Shown here: positions 35,438 through 43,960 of the stretch, piece after piece | Position numbering within the stretch: position 1 is the stretch's first letter | How the letters are laid out: each line of letters opens with the position of its first letter | From: Roseateles sp. DAIF2 | Lineage (GTDB): Bacteria > Pseudomonadota > Gammaproteobacteria > Burkholderiales > Burkholderiaceae_C | NCBI RefSeq assembly: GCF_015624425.1 | Contig: NZ_CP049919.1 | Coordinates: 2,046,001 to 2,110,000 of the forward strand | Length of the DNA stretch: 64,000 nucleotides | Reading direction: 5' to 3' | Made by a program: the position numbers and the translations under genes | The notes under the pieces: generated by a model | The model's database searches: none | The model's input: only the letters and a program-made list of their open reading frames with translations | What the model was told of the DNA's origin: nothing

Positions 35438-36163
35438 TTAGGTCGTGCCGAGCAGTTTTGCTGACTGCTGGCCCTGGGTCTGGGCGATCTGCAGGAGCTT
35501 CATCTGCTGCTCGAACTGGCGCGCCGCGGCGATCATGCTGACCATGGTCTCGACCGCGCTGACATTGCTGCCCTCCAGCGCGCCGTCCTGCAGCCGCGCG
35601 GCCGGGTCGGCGGGCAGGTCGGCATCGGCGGCGCGGAACAGGCCGTCCTCGCCGCGCGTCATCTTGGCCTCGGGCGTCACCAGCTTCAAGCGGCCGATAT
35701 TGATCGGGTTGCCGGTCGGCAGCTTGGCGGTCAGGGTGCCATCGGCGCCGATCTGCAGCGCGCTGTCGGGCGGCACCGTGATCGGGCCGCCGTCGCCCAG
35801 CACCTGCAGGCCGTTGCGCAGCACCAGCAGGCCCTCGTTGTTGACGTCGAGCGCGCCGGCGCGGGTGTAGGCCTCGGTGCCGTCCAGGGCCTGGACCGCG
35901 AGCCAGGAGTTGCCCTGCATCGCGACATCCAGGTTGCGGCCGGTGGCGTTGATCACGCCGGGCGCGTCGTTGTAGCCGATCGTGGTTTCCAGCGCGTAGG
36001 CGCGGGTGGTGGCGCCATCGCCGCGCACCGGCACGGCCCGGAAGGCCTGCAGCTCGGCGCGAAAGCCATTGGTCGAGACGTTGGCCAGGTTGTGGGATAG
36101 CACGTCCTGGCGCTGCATCGCCGCCTTCGCGCCGGCCATCGACAGGTAGATCATGCGGTCCAT
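35438..36163 (-). CDS. flgF: Proximal rod protein FlgF
   Basis: FlgF, 241 aa. It starts [20 protein letters not shown] followed by [16 protein letters not shown], and ends with the rod-protein helix [20 protein letters not shown] stretch ([20 protein letters not shown]). It is a rod component between the MS-ring side and FlgG. It could start three codons later at a second methionine. Confidence 0.95.
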   Translation of the reverse strand: MDRMIYLSMAGAKAAMQRQDVLSHNLANVSTNGFRAELQAFRAVPVRGDGATTRAYALETTIGYNDAPGVINATGRNLDVAMQGNSWLAVQALDGTEAYTRAGALDVNNEGLLVLRNGLQVLGDGGPITVPPDSALQIGADGTLTAKLPTGNPINIGRLKLVTPEAKMTRGEDGLFRAADADLPADPAARLQDGALEGSNVSAVETMVSMIAAARQFEQQMKLLQIAQTQGQQSAKLLGTT

Positions 36164-36191
36164 CGCGGGCCTCCGTCAGTCGCTGGCTGGA

Positions 36192-37547
36192 TCAGCGCAG
36201 GTTCACCAGGGTCTGCATCACCTGGTCCTGGGTCTTGATGGTCTGGGCATTGGCCTGGTAGACGCGCTGCGCGGTCACCATGTTCACCAGCTCGGCCGTC
36301 AGGTCGATATTGGATTCCTCCAGCGCGCCGGCCTGCAGCTTGCCCATATTGCCGTCGCCGGGGGTGCCGACCACCGGATCGCCGGAGGTGAAGGTGCGCG
36401 CCCAGACATTGCCGCCCAGCGGCTGCAGGCCCTGCGGGTTGCGGAAGGTGGCGAACTCGATCTGGCCGGCGGGCTTGGACTCGCCGTTGGAATAGCGCGC
36501 GGTGACCACGCCGTTGCCCTCGACCACGATGCCGGCCAGCTGGCCCGGGGCATAGCCGTCCTGGGTCAGGTCGGTGACCGCGAAGCTGGAGCCGTTCTCG
36601 GAGGCGCCCAGGATGTCGAAGGAGATGCCCGGCAGGCTGGGGTCGGTCTGGTCGGTCGGGATGCCCAGGGTCGGCGCACCGGCGGCATTGGTGCCCGGCG
36701 GGATCTTCAGGTCCAGCTTGCCGGCCGGGGTGACCGGCTTGCCGCCCTGCGGCAGGAAGGTCATCTGGGTATAGGGGGCCTGCGGGTTGCCGTTGGCGTC
36801 CACCGGGATGCCGGTGCCGGTGGCATCGACGGCCAGCGACTTGCCGTTGGCGGTGGCATAGACGTTGTAGACCGTGTTGCCGCTGGCGTCCGGCGTTGCG
36901 GCGCGCTGGAAGTACAGGGTCAGCGAGACCGGCTGGCCCTTGGCGTCATAGACGGTCAGCGAGGTCGCGTTGTTGTAGGTGGACGGGGTGTTCAGCGTGA
37001 TGCCGGTGACCTCGGTGCCGCTGGAGTCCTTGGGCGCGGTGGGCTTGGCGCGCGAGTCCAGGTTGAACTCCATCTTGATGTTGGAGGTGATCTGGGGGTC
37101 GATGCCCTTGGTGGGCAACTGCAGCGGCTGGGCCAGGCCCGGCTGGATCACGCCGGTGCCGTCGGCCGGGTAGCCGAGCAGCTTCAGCTCGTCGTTGTTG
37201 ACGATGAAGCCCTCGCGGTCGACCTTGAACTGGCCGTTGCGCGAGTACATGGTCGGGCTCTTGCCGTCGCTGAGCTGGAAGAAGCCGGCCCCGTTGATGG
37301 CCATGTCCATCGGGTTCTCGGTCGTCGTGATATTGCCCTGGGTGAACTGCTGGGCCACCGCCTGCAGGGTAGTGCCGATGCCGACCAGGTTGGCGCCGGC
37401 GCCGTTCAGGGCCGAGGCGTACATGTCGGCGAACTCGGCGCGCGAGGCCTTCATGCCGAAGGTGTTGGCGTTGGCGACGTTGTGGCCGATGACTTCCAGG
37501 TTCTTGCTGGAGGCGTTCAGACCGGAGAGACCTTGTTGGAAGCTCAT
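36192..37547 (-). CDS. flgE: Flagellar hook protein FlgE
   Basis: FlgE, 451 aa. The N-terminus MSFQQGLSGLNASSKNLEVI, GHNVANANTFGMKASRAEF and the C-terminus SNIDLTAELVNMVTAQRVYQ, ANAQTIKTQDQVMQTLVNLR are the conserved axial helices. The central part is the exposed hook domain. It polymerises into the hook under the FlgD cap, whose gene lies 33 bp upstream. Confidence 0.97.
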   Translation of the reverse strand: MSFQQGLSGLNASSKNLEVIGHNVANANTFGMKASRAEFADMYASALNGAGANLVGIGTTLQAVAQQFTQGNITTTENPMDMAINGAGFFQLSDGKSPTMYSRNGQFKVDREGFIVNNDELKLLGYPADGTGVIQPGLAQPLQLPTKGIDPQITSNIKMEFNLDSRAKPTAPKDSSGTEVTGITLNTPSTYNNATSLTVYDAKGQPVSLTLYFQRAATPDASGNTVYNVYATANGKSLAVDATGTGIPVDANGNPQAPYTQMTFLPQGGKPVTPAGKLDLKIPPGTNAAGAPTLGIPTDQTDPSLPGISFDILGASENGSSFAVTDLTQDGYAPGQLAGIVVEGNGVVTARYSNGESKPAGQIEFATFRNPQGLQPLGGNVWARTFTSGDPVVGTPGDGNMGKLQAGALEESNIDLTAELVNMVTAQRVYQANAQTIKTQDQVMQTLVNLR

Positions 37548-37580
37548 GGTGTTTCCTTGGGCAAAAGAGAGGCGGCTGCG

Positions 37581-38234
37581 TCAGTCGACGAGCTTGATGA
37601 CGCTGTAGTCGACCATGCCCAGGCCCTCGAGCTTGACCTGGAACTTGGCGCCATTGGTATTGATCGCGACCACCTTGTCGGTGCCGTAGGTGGTGGCGGC
37701 GACGTCCTTGCCGCTGCGCGAGGCGGTGATGCGGAACTTCATGTTCTCGTAGCCGACGGCCTTGTCGGCGGGCCATTCGAAATGCTGCAGGCCGGCCTTC
37801 TGGCCGCCCAGCTCGCGGGTGTCGATCACGGTGCCGGAGGCGCTCAGGATCTCCAGCTTGACCTTGTCGGCCGCGCCGGCCAGGTCATAGGCGCCCTTGC
37901 CGATCTTCTTGCCGTCGACCTCCTTGACCACCAGGTTGTTGCCGGAGACGGTGACGTCGCGGCCGACCAGCGAGACGCTTTGCAGCGCCTGCATCTGGGT
38001 GAACTGGGCGGTCAGGTTCTCGATCGTCTTGGACAGGCCGCTGATGCCGGTGACGGTCTGGATCTGCGCCATCTGGCTGGTCACCTGGGCGTTGTCCAGC
38101 GGATTCATCGGATCCTGGTTCTGCATCTGTGCGACCAGCAGCTTCAGGAAGCGGTCCTGCGTGTCGACCGCGTTTTTGCTGGTCGCGGCGGACTTGCCGC
38201 CACTGAGGGTGTTGTTGAGGGCTGCGACATCCAT
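37581..38234 (-). CDS. flgD: Hook-capping/scaffold protein FlgD
   Basis: FlgD, 217 aa. The N-terminal export and cap region contains DTQDRFLKLLVAQMQNQDPM and NPLDNAQVTSQMAQ, the family hallmark. It is followed by FlgD Ig-like and Tudor-like domains. It is required for hook polymerisation and is not retained in the finished hook. It lies between flgC and flgE in the conserved order. Confidence 0.96.
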   Translation of the reverse strand: MDVAALNNTLSGGKSAATSKNAVDTQDRFLKLLVAQMQNQDPMNPLDNAQVTSQMAQIQTVTGISGLSKTIENLTAQFTQMQALQSVSLVGRDVTVSGNNLVVKEVDGKKIGKGAYDLAGAADKVKLEILSASGTVIDTRELGGQKAGLQHFEWPADKAVGYENMKFRITASRSGKDVAATTYGTDKVVAINTNGAKFQVKLEGLGMVDYSVIKLVD

Positions 38235-38256
38235 GGCGGCGACTCCGTTTCAGTCC

Positions 38257-38673
38257 TCAGGACTGGCCCATCTGCAGGGTCTTGAGCAGCAGGTTCTTGG
38301 CCGTGCTCATCACCTCGATGTTGTTTTGATAGGAGCGCGAGGCGGAAATCATGTTGACCATCTCCTCGACGCTGTTGACATTGCTGTAGGTCACATAGCC
38401 CTCGGCATCGGCCTGCGGATGCTTGGGGTCGTGCACGCGGCGGCCGGGGCTTTGGTCCTCGGTGATCTGGGCCACGCGCACCCCGGCCGCGCCGAGGTTG
38501 TTGCCGGCGCCGACCAGGGCGGTCTGGAAGATCGCCTGGCGCGCCTTGTAGGCCTGGCCATCCGGGCCGGCCACGGTGTCCGCATTGGCCAGATTGCTGG
38601 CCACCACATTGAGGCGCTGGCTCTGCGCGCTGACCGCGCTGCCGGAGACGCTGAAGATCTGGAACATCGACAT
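38257..38673 (-). CDS. flgC: Proximal rod protein FlgC
   Basis: FlgC, 138 aa. The N-terminus (MFQIFSVSGSAVSAQSQRLN, VVASNLANADTVAGPDG) and C-terminus (VEEMVNMISASRSYQNNIEV, MSTAKNLLLKTLQMGQ) are typical. It is a rod subunit acting with FlgB and FlgF. Its length is normal for the family. flgB ends 15 bp upstream. Confidence 0.97.
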   Translation of the reverse strand: MSMFQIFSVSGSAVSAQSQRLNVVASNLANADTVAGPDGQAYKARQAIFQTALVGAGNNLGAAGVRVAQITEDQSPGRRVHDPKHPQADAEGYVTYSNVNSVEEMVNMISASRSYQNNIEVMSTAKNLLLKTLQMGQS

Positions 38674-38688
38674 GGTTCAGCCCTCCGA

Positions 38689-39102
38689 TCAGGCGGCGTT
38701 GTGCGACTTCATCGCGTCCAGCGTGGTGCGCACGCTGCCATTGATGAAGCGCAGGGTGGCCTCGTACTTCACCGCGTTGTCGGCGAAGTTGGCGCGCTCC
38801 CGGTCCATGTCCACCGAGTTGCTGTCCAGATTGGTCTGGGCGGCGGTGGAATAGAGCTTCTCGTGGTCGGCGCGGGCGCCGGCCAGCGGGGCCATGTGGC
38901 CGGCGCTGGTGGTGTTGAGGGCGCCGGGGATGCCCGTCATGCCGGTGGCCTCGCGCAGCGCCCGCGCAAAGTCCATGTCGCGGGCCTGGTAGCCCGGCGT
39001 GTCGGCGTTGGCGATATTGCTGGCGAGCTGGCGCTGGCGCTCCGACCGCAGGGCCAGGGCCTGGGTCTGGAAGTTCAGCGCGTCGGTCAGTCGGTTGATC
39101 AT
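38689..39102 (-). CDS. flgB: Proximal rod protein FlgB
   Basis: FlgB, 137 aa, first gene of the flgB-L run. The start MINRLTDALNFQTQALALRS at 39102 has GAGGG just upstream; the frame remains open further upstream but those residues are not family-like. The conserved LASNIANADTPGYQARDMDF stretch is present. A 140-bp divergent gap separates it from flgA. Confidence 0.96.
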   Translation of the reverse strand: MINRLTDALNFQTQALALRSERQRQLASNIANADTPGYQARDMDFARALREATGMTGIPGALNTTSAGHMAPLAGARADHEKLYSTAAQTNLDSNSVDMDRERANFADNAVKYEATLRFINGSVRTTLDAMKSHNAA

Positions 39103-39242
39103 GATGCGGGCCCTCGGGTGGCAGCTTGGGCGATTGGACGGGATTGTGTTGGGCGGGTCGGAAAACATGAGCGGGAAAAGAGCGGGCTTTGGCGCGCATT
39201 TCGGCGCTAAGAAAACAGGGCCCCGGCCCTACAGTGGCTGCC

Positions 39243-39998
39243 ATGGATCAAAACGCCCATGTTCCCTGCGCCGCTCTCGCGAGCCGCATCCGCGCCCTGG
39301 CGGCGCTGGTGCTGCTGGCCGGCAGCGCCCTGGGCGCCTGGGCCCAGGCCAGCAACCCGCTGACGCCCGAGTTGCTGAACTATGTGCAGCGCCTGGCGCT
39401 GGCCGGCGCCCGCGCCGGCGCGCCCGAGCAGGCGCGGGTGGATATCCAGCTGGGCCAGCTCGACGCCCGGCTGCGCCTGGCGCCTTGCCGCCAGGTCCAG
39501 CCCTATCTGCCGCAGGGCCAGAAGATGTGGGGCAAGAGCCGCATCGGCCTGCGCTGCCTGGACGGCGCCCAGGGCGGCGCGCGCTGGAATGTCAGCCTGC
39601 CGGTGACGGTGCAGGTCTATGCCCGCGCGGTCGTGGCCAGCCAGGCCCTGGCGGCCGGCACCCTCTTGACTCAAGAGCTGCTGCAGAGCGCCGAAGTGGA
39701 TATAGCGGCCGAGGCCGGCCAGGTTTTCACCGACGCGGGCCAGCTTGACGGCCGCAGCCTGCAACGTCCGCTGGTACCCGGCGAGGCGGTGCGCAGCAGT
39801 GATCTGAAGGCCCGTCGCTGGTTCGCCGTCGGCGAGCGGGTGCAGGTGCTGGCCAGCGGCACCGGCTACGCGATTGCCAGTGAGGGCCAGGCCCTGGAGC
39901 CGGGCCTCGAAGGTCAAGAGGTTCGTGTTCGCTTTGAGAACGGACGCACCGTCACGGGGCGGGCCGTCGGCGAACGCCGGGTGGAGGTGCTGTTATGA
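39243..39998 (+). CDS. flgA: Flagellar basal body P-ring assembly chaperone FlgA
   Basis: FlgA, 251 aa, periplasmic. A signal peptide covers about residues 1-36 (ALAALVLLAGSALGAWAQA). The C-terminal SAF/FlgA domain includes the segments ALAAGTLLTQELLQ, RSLQRPLVPGEAVRSSDL and GQEVRVRFENGRTVTGRAV. It aids FlgI P-ring assembly. The ATG at 39243 is chosen because upstream residues precede the signal peptide. It is divergent from flgB, as in most flg loci. Confidence 0.95.
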   Translation: MDQNAHVPCAALASRIRALAALVLLAGSALGAWAQASNPLTPELLNYVQRLALAGARAGAPEQARVDIQLGQLDARLRLAPCRQVQPYLPQGQKMWGKSRIGLRCLDGAQGGARWNVSLPVTVQVYARAVVASQALAAGTLLTQELLQSAEVDIAAEAGQVFTDAGQLDGRSLQRPLVPGEAVRSSDLKARRWFAVGERVQVLASGTGYAIASEGQALEPGLEGQEVRVRFENGRTVTGRAVGERRVEVLL

Positions 39999-40023
39999 GC
40001 CCCCTCATTCGCATGGAAAATCC

Positions 40024-40050
40024 TAAAGTCCCGCCGGAACGGGTCGATAC
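40024..40050 (+). promoter_or_regulatory. FliA (sigma-28) promoter of flgM-flgN
   Basis: TAAAGTCC (40024-40031), an 11-bp spacer, GTCGATAC (40043-40050). Against TAAAGTTT-N11-GCCGATAA, both halves match 6 of 8 with exact spacing. It lies 51 bp before the flgM ATG and 26 bp after flgA ends. A sigma-28 promoter feeding its own anti-sigma gene is the known class III arrangement. Confidence 0.85.
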
Positions 40051-40101
40051 ACCGAGCAACCTGGACGGTTTTGCGACCGCTCCCGAGCTTTGGAGATCAG
40101 C

Positions 40102-40425
40102 ATGAAAATCGGTAACAGCCCCGAAAAATTGGCCTCGACGCCGGTCGGGACGAACAACGTCGCCGACGCCGCCCGCGGCAGCAAGCCGGCGGCGAACAAC
40201 GTCTCTGGCGGCAAGGGCCCGGAGGCGAGCGCCCAGATCAATCTGTCCAGCACCGCCAGCAAGCTGCTGTCGGGCGTGTCGGAAGAGGGTAGCTTCGACG
40301 CCGAGAAGGTCGGCCGCATCTCGCAGGCGATCTCCGAAGGCCGGTTCAGCATCAATGCCGACGCGATCGCCGACAAGCTGATCGCCAACGCCCAGGAAAT
40401 GCTGACCCGGACCGCCACGCATTGA
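40102..40425 (+). CDS. flgM: Anti-sigma-28 factor FlgM
   Basis: FlgM, 107 aa, binds and inhibits FliA until it is exported through the completed hook-basal body. The start MKIGNSPEKLAS has GGAGA 5 bp upstream. The C-terminal inhibitory helices (EEGSFDAEKVGRISQAISEG, RFSINADAIADKLIANAQEM) are intact; the N-terminal half is Ala/Ser/Asn-rich and probably disordered. It is preceded by a sigma-28 promoter and followed by flgN. Confidence 0.95.
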   Translation: MKIGNSPEKLASTPVGTNNVADAARGSKPAANNVSGGKGPEASAQINLSSTASKLLSGVSEEGSFDAEKVGRISQAISEGRFSINADAIADKLIANAQEMLTRTATH

Positions 40426-40502
40426 GCGTATTTGGCCGCCGGCTCCGGCCGGCACCCCATTCATTGAGTCGTACGAGATCAACGCCTGCGGCGGATACCG
40501 TT

Positions 40503-40910
40503 ATGCACGCCTTGCCCCCCATCGAATCGAACCCCGACCCGGCCCTGGGTCAGGCCCTGGAACAACCGCTGCTGGCGGTGGAGAGCTGCCTGAACCTGCT
40601 GGGCGAGGCGCTGCTGCGCCGCGACAGCCAGGCGATCGAGCTGCATGCCAGCGCGCTGCATCAGGCGCTGGCCGAAGCGATCGCGATGTTCAGCGAAGCC
40701 GCCCGCGCCGGCCAGGTGCCGCAGGGCCTGCGCAACCGCCTGGTGCAGGCGGGCGGCCGCGTGGCCGCGCAGCGCGAATCGCTGGCCCGCGCCACCGCGG
40801 CGCTGGACCGCGCGATCGACGTGCTGATGCCCGGCGAGGCCACCGGCCTGTATTCCGCGCTGGGCAAGAGCGAGCGCAAGACCCTGGGCGGCGGTTCCTA
40901 CCAGGCCTGA
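40503..40910 (+). CDS. flgN: FlgN-like export chaperone for hook-associated proteins
   Basis: 135 aa, an all-helical protein in the position of flgN, 77 bp after flgM. FlgN chaperones FlgK and FlgL. Sequence conservation in this family is low; the assignment rests on length, helical pattern (LLAVESCLNLLGEALLRRDS) and C-terminal SALGKSERKTLGGGSYQA, plus context. An upstream in-frame start overlapping flgM exists, but the ATG at 40503 gives a normal-sized product. It is followed by an intrinsic terminator. Confidence 0.85.
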   Translation: MHALPPIESNPDPALGQALEQPLLAVESCLNLLGEALLRRDSQAIELHASALHQALAEAIAMFSEAARAGQVPQGLRNRLVQAGGRVAAQRESLARATAALDRAIDVLMPGEATGLYSALGKSERKTLGGGSYQA

Positions 40911-40931
40911 GCCCGGTCCCGCCCCATCATC

Positions 40932-40957
40932 AAGCCACCCTAGCGGGTGGCTTTTTT
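40932..40957. terminator. Bidirectional terminator between flgN and DUF1841 gene
   Basis: AAGCCACCC (40932-40940), loop TAGC, GGGTGGCTT (40945-40953), then a T-run to 40957: a perfect 9-bp stem starting 21 bp after flgN. The loop includes the stop codon of the convergent DUF1841 gene, whose last codons form one stem arm. Confidence 0.9.
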
Positions 40958-41371
40958 ACGCACGCAGTCCAGATAGCCATGGCCGTCCGGCGGCAGGCCG
41001 CTGCGCTGCGAGGCCCAGATCATCTCGCCCAGGCAGTCCATCGCGGCATGCTGGGCCTCGTGCAGCGAGTTGCGCTTGGCGGCCAGCAGGTCCAGCGCCT
41101 GGCGGATGCCGGTGGGCTGGTCGATCGAATGCTGCTCGCTGATCGTCAGGTGCATCGACAGATGCAGAAACGGGTTGGTGCGGCCTTCCTCGACCGTGTA
41201 GACCGCGTTGACCGCGGCCTCCTCGTCGGCCAGTTCGGCGTGGTATTCCGGGTGCTCGTCGATCCAGCGGGCCGCGAGGGCCTCCATCGGGATCAGCGGG
41301 GCGCCTTCGCGCAGCTTGCGGTAGGTGGCGCAGAAGAAGCGGCGCACCTCGATTTGGGAGGGGGCGAACAT
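40940..41371 (-). CDS. DUF1841 family protein
   Basis: 143 aa, a conserved hypothetical of Betaproteobacteria. MFAPSQIEVRRFFCATYRKL and NPFLHLSMHLTISEQHSIDQ are recognisable family stretches, and the C-terminus has HAAMDCLGEMIWASQRSGLP. No catalytic motif is evident and the function is unknown. It lies 47 bp downstream of kefC on the same strand and may be cotranscribed. Its 3' end overlaps the terminator shared with flgN. Confidence 0.88.
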   Translation of the reverse strand: MFAPSQIEVRRFFCATYRKLREGAPLIPMEALAARWIDEHPEYHAELADEEAAVNAVYTVEEGRTNPFLHLSMHLTISEQHSIDQPTGIRQALDLLAAKRNSLHEAQHAAMDCLGEMIWASQRSGLPPDGHGYLDCVRKKATR

Positions 41372-41418
41372 GATGGGCCCGATTGTCCCAGGTCCGCCCG
41401 CCTCCCGCCGGCCGAAGC

Positions 41419-43257
41419 CTAACCGGGTGGTTGGCTCCAGCCCGGACGCTGGCGCTTGCGTGCCGCCGCCTGCTCACGCTCCTGGGCGAACAGGGACTCC
41501 AGCTGCTGGCGGCCGCGCCGGGTCGCGGCGGTCAACGCGGCCTCGTCCTTGTAGAGCGGGAACAGCACGTCCAGCTGCTCCAGCGTGTGCTGGCGAAAGC
41601 GCCAGGCCAGCTTGCGCGCCGCATGGGGCTGCAGGCCCAGCAGCTCCAGCACGCTGCGCGCGCTCATCAGGGCCGAGTCCAGCGTCTCGCGCTCGATCAG
41701 GGTCACGCCCAGGTCGCGCAGCCGGAAGTAATGCTGCAGATTGCGCGCCCGCGCGACCACCTGCAGCTGCGGCCAATGCTCGCGGGCCAGCGCCGCGATC
41801 TCCAGGCTCTGGGCCACATCGTCGACCGCGATCACCAGCACCCGCGCCTGCTCGGCGCCGGCGGTGCGCAGCAGGTCCAGCCGCGTCGCGTCGCCGAAAT
41901 AGACACGCCAGCCGAAGCGGCGCAAGAGCGCGACCGATTCGGCGTCATGGTCCAGCACCGTGGCCTCGAAGCCGTTGGCATACAGCATGCGGCCGACGAT
42001 CTGGCCGTAGCGGCCGAAGCCCGCGATGATGATCGGCGCCTGCTGAGGCGACTGCAGCAGCGCATCCTGCGGTGCGGCCTGGCGCTTGAGCTGAGAGGAC
42101 AGCAGCCGGTCGCTGGCCAGCAGCAGGGCCGGCGTGCAGGCCAGCGACAGCGCCACCGCGGCGACCAGGGCGGAGTTCTGCGCCGCGTCGATCAGCCCGG
42201 CCTGCTGGGCCAGCTGAAACACCACGAAGCCGAACTCGCCGCCCTGCGCCAGCAGCAGCACGAAGACCGAGCGCTCCGGCCCCGGGATGCCCATCCAGCG
42301 CGCCATCAGCGTCAAGAGCGCGGCCTTGGTCAGCAGCAGCGCGGCCAGCAGGCCCAGCACCAGCAGCGGCCGCTGCAGCACCACGGTCAGGTCCAGCCCC
42401 ATGCCGACGGCCATGAAGAACAGACCCAGCAGCAGGCCCTTGAAGGGCTCCAGATCGGTCTCCAGCTCGCGCCGGTATTCGCTCTCGGCCAGCAGCACGC
42501 CGGCCAGGAAGGCGCCCAGCGCGGCCGACAGGCCCACCGCATGCATCAGGCTGGCGGTGCCCAGCACCAGCAGCAGGGCCGCGGCGGTGAAGATCTCCGG
42601 CGTGCGGCTGCGCGCGATCCAGCGCAGCAGCGGGCGCAGCGCCAGGCGCCCGCCCAGCACGATCACCAGCATCGCGCCGACCGCCTTCAGCGCCGCTACC
42701 TGCCAGTCGCCACCGCCATGGCTGGCCGCGTCGCCGCTGAGCGCGATGATCGGCACCAGGGACAGCACCGGGATCGCCGCGATGTCCTGCAGCAGGGCCA
42801 CGCTCAACACGCTCTGACCGGAGGTCGTCGAGCCCAGGTTTCGCTCGGCCAGCACCGCCAGCGCCACCGCGGTGGAGGACATCGCCAGACCCAGGCTGAC
42901 CACCAGGGCCAGCCGCCAGGGCTGGCCGAAGGCCAGCGCCAGGCCCATCAGCAGGGCCGCGGAGCCGAGCAGCTGCAGCGAGCCCCAGCCGAATACCGCG
43001 CGCCGCATCGCCCACAGGCGCCGTGGCTCCAGCTCCAACCCGACCAGGAACATCATCAGCACCACGCCGAACTCGGCCAGCTCCAGGATCGTGCCGGGCT
43101 TGTTGACCAGGCCCAGCACGCCGGGCCCGATGATCACGCCGGCGACCAGGTAGCCGAGGATCGCGCCCAGGCGCAGCGCCCGCGCCAGCGGCACGGCCAG
43201 CACCGCGGCCGCCAGGAACACCAGCGGCAGCTGCAGCGGATTGCCATGCACCTCCAT
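41419..43257 (-). CDS. kefC: Glutathione-regulated-type potassium efflux antiporter (KefB/KefC, CPA2 family)
   Basis: 612 aa. The N-terminal half has about 12 membrane helices of the CPA2 antiporter fold (LARALRLGAILGYLVAGVII, then EFGVVLMMFLVGLEL). A cytosolic RCK/TrkA-N domain follows (about 400-520), with the nucleotide-binding GFGRYGQIVGR and an acidic residue in VLDHDAES, and then a C-terminal charged tail. It exchanges potassium for protons in response to electrophiles. The upstream kefF-like gene overlaps its start by one base, as the ancillary protein should. KefB and KefC cannot be separated from sequence alone. Confidence 0.9.
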   Translation of the reverse strand: MEVHGNPLQLPLVFLAAAVLAVPLARALRLGAILGYLVAGVIIGPGVLGLVNKPGTILELAEFGVVLMMFLVGLELEPRRLWAMRRAVFGWGSLQLLGSAALLMGLALAFGQPWRLALVVSLGLAMSSTAVALAVLAERNLGSTTSGQSVLSVALLQDIAAIPVLSLVPIIALSGDAASHGGGDWQVAALKAVGAMLVIVLGGRLALRPLLRWIARSRTPEIFTAAALLLVLGTASLMHAVGLSAALGAFLAGVLLAESEYRRELETDLEPFKGLLLGLFFMAVGMGLDLTVVLQRPLLVLGLLAALLLTKAALLTLMARWMGIPGPERSVFVLLLAQGGEFGFVVFQLAQQAGLIDAAQNSALVAAVALSLACTPALLLASDRLLSSQLKRQAAPQDALLQSPQQAPIIIAGFGRYGQIVGRMLYANGFEATVLDHDAESVALLRRFGWRVYFGDATRLDLLRTAGAEQARVLVIAVDDVAQSLEIAALAREHWPQLQVVARARNLQHYFRLRDLGVTLIERETLDSALMSARSVLELLGLQPHAARKLAWRFRQHTLEQLDVLFPLYKDEAALTAATRRGRQQLESLFAQEREQAAARKRQRPGWSQPPG

Positions 43258-43883
43258 CACAGGCCCTCCATGCTGCTGAACAGGGCCGGGCGGGCATCCA
43301 GCGGCACCTCGGGCAGGGCCGGCTCCGGCCCGCGCGGGCACCAGGACGGATAGCTGCGCAGGCGCTCGATGAAGCCGCGCACATGCTGCTGCACCTCGGC
43401 ATCGCCGACCCGGTGCGCGCCATGCAGCACCAGCGGCGGCAGCCAGCGCATGCCGCACAGCCGGGCTGTCTGGGCCTGCGGCAGCAGGAACTCGTCCAGC
43501 GCGTGGCCGTTGTGGCCGGCCGGGCCATAGGCTTCGGCCGCGCTGCCGGTGGAGCTGAGCAGCCAGAGGTCCTTGCCCTGCAGGGCCTGGCCGCCGGGGC
43601 CATAGGCCCAGCCGAAGGCGAACACCTCGTCGATCCACAGCTTCAGCAGCGCCGGCATGCCGTACCAATGCAGCGGATGCAGCCAGATCACCAGCCGCGC
43701 CTGCTCCAGCGCGCGCTGCTCGGCGGCGACGTCGATCGCGTAGTCGGGATAGAGGGCGTAGAGGTCGCGCGTCTGCAGGTGGCCGGGGCCATGGGAGGCC
43801 GCGCCGGCGGCCTGCAGCAGCTGCTGCGAAATATGGGAATGCGCCAGGTCGGGATGGGCGGCGAGGAGGAGGATGTCGGCCAT
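43257..43883 (-). CDS. kefF: KefF-type ancillary NAD(P)H oxidoreductase
   Basis: 208 aa, flavodoxin-like fold. It starts MADILLLAAHPDLAHSHIS, contains VIWLHPLHWYGMPALLKLWI, DEVFAFGWAYGPGG and the GKDLWLLSSTG stretch typical of the NQO1/KefF family. KefF activates KefC and has quinone reductase activity in E. coli. The gene overlaps kefC and is divergent from the ParA-like gene across 77 bp. The ATG at 43883 was chosen over an upstream in-frame start that adds non-conserved residues. Confidence 0.9.
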   Translation of the reverse strand: MADILLLAAHPDLAHSHISQQLLQAAGAASHGPGHLQTRDLYALYPDYAIDVAAEQRALEQARLVIWLHPLHWYGMPALLKLWIDEVFAFGWAYGPGGQALQGKDLWLLSSTGSAAEAYGPAGHNGHALDEFLLPQAQTARLCGMRWLPPLVLHGAHRVGDAEVQQHVRGFIERLRSYPSWCPRGPEPALPEVPLDARPALFSSMEGL

Positions 43884-43960
43884 GGCGACAAGGGTAACCG
43901 CTGGCGACAGGTCGGCTACCATCCCCGGCACCCTAGCGACGACCCGAGGAGGCTCCCACC

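Noticed and set aside
43258..43668. Longer in-frame N-terminus for kefC
   Set aside because: It runs antiparallel in frame through the kefF coding region and lacks membrane-protein character; the ATG at 43257 is coupled to kefF.
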